Shown: piece by piece, positions 5,367 through 6,357 of the stretch
Layout: every line of letters begins with the position of its first letter
Position numbering within the stretch: position 1 is the stretch's first letter
DNA from: an uncultured Beijerinckiaceae bacterium
GTDB taxonomy: Bacteria > Pseudomonadota > Alphaproteobacteria > Rhizobiales > Beijerinckiaceae
Direction of reading: 5' to 3'
Assembly: GCA_937873345.1 (NCBI GenBank)
Contig: CALMRL010000154.1
Location: 1 to 6,357, forward strand
Length of the DNA: 6,357 nt
Position numbers and translations under genes: made by a program
Notes under the pieces: generated by a model
Databases searched by the model: none
Told to the model about the DNA's origin: nothing
What the model saw: the letters and a program-made list of their open reading frames with translations, nothing else

Positions 5367-6357
5367 CGCTCCTCGCCCTGTCCCGCGGCGATCCGTCAGG
5401 CATTGGCCTGGAGGTCGCCTGCAAGGCTTGGCTCGCGCGCGGCGAGACGTCCCCGCCGTTCCTGCTCGTCGACGACGCCGCGCACTGCCGCCGGCAGGCA
5501 GCGGCGCGCGGCCTCGACGTGCCATTCGTCGAAGTAGCGCCGAGCGCGGCCGCCGCCTGCTTCGCCCATGCCCTGCCGGTGCTGCCGCTGGGCATGGCGA
5601 CGCGCGGCCTCCCCGGCCGGCCCGACAGTGCCGACGCGCAGGGTACGATCCGCTCGATCGAGATCGGCGCCGAGCTGGTGGCGCGGGGCGAAGCGTCGGC
5701 GCTGGTGACGCTGCCCGTCTCCAAGGAGGTGCTGCACAGGGTCGGCTATCCCTACCCTGGCCAGACCGAGTTCATGGGCGACCTGTCGGCGCGGCTGTTC
5801 GGCGCGACGGCGACGCCGGTGATGCTGCTGTGGTCGGAGGCTCTCGCGGTGGTACCGGCGACGATCCACGTGCCGCTCGCCGAAGTGCCGCGCCTCGTCA
5901 GCGTCGATCTCATCCTGGCGACCGGACGGGTGGTGGCGCACGATATGACGCGTCGCTTCGGCCTGCTTTGCCCGCGCATCGCCGTGCCCGGCCTCAACCC
6001 CCACGCCGGGGAAGGGGCCAACATCGGCGGCGAGGAGATCGCCGTGATCGCGCCCGCGATCGCGCGACTTCGCGCCGAAGGGCACGACGTCACCGGCCCG
6101 CATCCCGCCGACACCCTGTTCCACGCCGCGGCGCGCCGGCGCTACGACGTCGCCATCGCCATGTATCACGATCAGGCGCTGGTCCCGATCAAGACGCTGG
6201 CCTTCGACACCGGCGTCAACTGCACGCTCGGCCTGCCCTTCGTGCGCACCTCGCCCGACCACGGCACCGCCTTCGACATCGCCGGCCGCGGCATCGCCCA
6301 GCCGGAAAGCCTCGCCGCGGCGCTCAGACTGGCGGCGCGACTGTCGCGGAATGGATG
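5363..6357 (+). CDS. pdxA: 4-hydroxythreonine-4-phosphate dehydrogenase PdxA (TTG start, runs to window end)
   Basis: PdxA is the NAD(P)-dependent cytoplasmic enzyme that oxidises 4-phosphooxy-L-threonine in the DXP-dependent vitamin B6 pathway; PdxJ then makes pyridoxine 5'-phosphate. The frame encodes 331 residues to base 6355, close to full family length. It shows the N-terminal GDPSGIGLEVACKAW (9-23), TLPVSKEVL (116-124), GLNPHAGEG (210-218), AMYHDQ (266-271) and GLPFVRTSPDHGTA (290-303). The three metal-binding histidines (169, 214, 269) and the substrate contacts Lys277, Asn286 and Arg295 are present, but the usual GHTE motif reads GQTE, with Gln134 in place of the substrate-binding histidine. 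No ATG or GTG lies near the expected N-terminus. The TTG at 5363-5365 overlaps the surA TGA (ATTGA) and gives LTLLALSRGDPSGIG, matching family starts, so it is taken as the start. The last two bases, TG, would complete a TGA stop if the next base is A. Confidence 0.93.
   Translation, partial: MTLLALSRGDPSGIGLEVACKAWLARGETSPPFLLVDDAAHCRRQAAARGLDVPFVEVAPSAAAACFAHALPVLPLGMATRGLPGRPDSADAQGTIRSIEIGAELVARGEASALVTLPVSKEVLHRVGYPYPGQTEFMGDLSARLFGATATPVMLLWSEALAVVPATIHVPLAEVPRLVSVDLILATGRVVAHDMTRRFGLLCPRIAVPGLNPHAGEGANIGGEEIAVIAPAIARLRAEGHDVTGPHPADTLFHAAARRRYDVAIAMYHDQALVPIKTLAFDTGVNCTLGLPFVRTSPDHGTAFDIAGRGIAQPESLAAALRLAARLSRNG
6351..6357 (+). other. Probable start of the next gene, likely rsmA (ksgA)
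   Basis: The window ends ATGGATG. In this gene order pdxA is usually followed by rsmA, the 16S rRNA dimethyladenosine transferase. Either ATG could be its start: 6351-6353, reading Met-Asp, or 6355-6357, which would give an ATGA overlap with a pdxA stop at 6356-6358. With only these few bases the identity rests on gene order alone. Confidence 0.25.

Noticed and set aside
4290..5525. A long minus-strand frame covering surA, continuous with the small secreted-protein gene
   Set aside because: It is the antisense shadow of a GC-rich + strand gene. Its translation is arginine-, alanine- and leucine-rich without domains, and the signal peptide of the small protein begins only at 4289 or 4268.
5396..6262. 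A 288-codon minus-strand frame opposite pdxA
   Set aside because: pdxA on the + strand has all of the family's motifs across this stretch. The minus-strand product is histidine-, arginine- and glycine-rich noise from reversed codons.

Overview
The window is a GC-rich (roughly two-thirds G+C by eye) stretch of an alphaproteobacterial chromosome, most likely Hyphomicrobiales (Rhizobiales). The reasons are the gene order lptG-lptD-surA-pdxA, which is characteristic of that group, the alphaproteobacterial style of the LptD N-terminal domain (a YTACEACKD motif), and the strong preference for G or C in third codon positions. I see no insertion sequence, CRISPR array, tRNA or rRNA, and no sign of recent transfer.

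Layout. Bases 1-308 are very GC-rich and have no convincing gene. They probably hold the last codons of lptF (which normally precedes lptG) followed by an unusually long gap. lptG (309-1397, +) encodes a membrane subunit of the lipopolysaccharide (LPS) export transporter. Its stop codon overlaps by one base the start of lptD (1397-3979, +), the outer-membrane LPS translocon. Four bases beyond the lptD stop ends a small convergent gene on the minus strand (3984-4289) for a predicted secreted protein of about 100 residues that I do not recognise. After a 123-bp divergent spacer comes a SurA-like periplasmic chaperone (4413-5366, +). Its stop overlaps a TTG start for pdxA (5363 to the window end, +), a vitamin B6 biosynthesis enzyme. 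The final bases look like the start of the next gene, which in this order is usually rsmA/ksgA.

How the genes work together. LptG (with LptF and LptB) pulls LPS out of the inner membrane, LptD (with LptE) inserts it in the outer leaflet of the outer membrane, and SurA-type chaperones escort outer-membrane barrels such as LptD through the periplasm. pdxA and rsmA are carried along in the same operon. The +-strand genes overlap tightly (lptG/lptD, surA/pdxA, probably pdxA/rsmA), which suggests translational coupling. The one break is the minus-strand gene between lptD and surA, which implies that surA-pdxA may have its own promoter in the spacer.

No new multi-gene system is evident. The points most worth a second look are the unrecognised secreted protein interrupting the operon, a perfect 10-bp hairpin inside surA, a His-to-Gln change at a substrate-binding position of PdxA, a non-canonical cysteine layout in LptD, and a stem that pairs two convergent stop codons.
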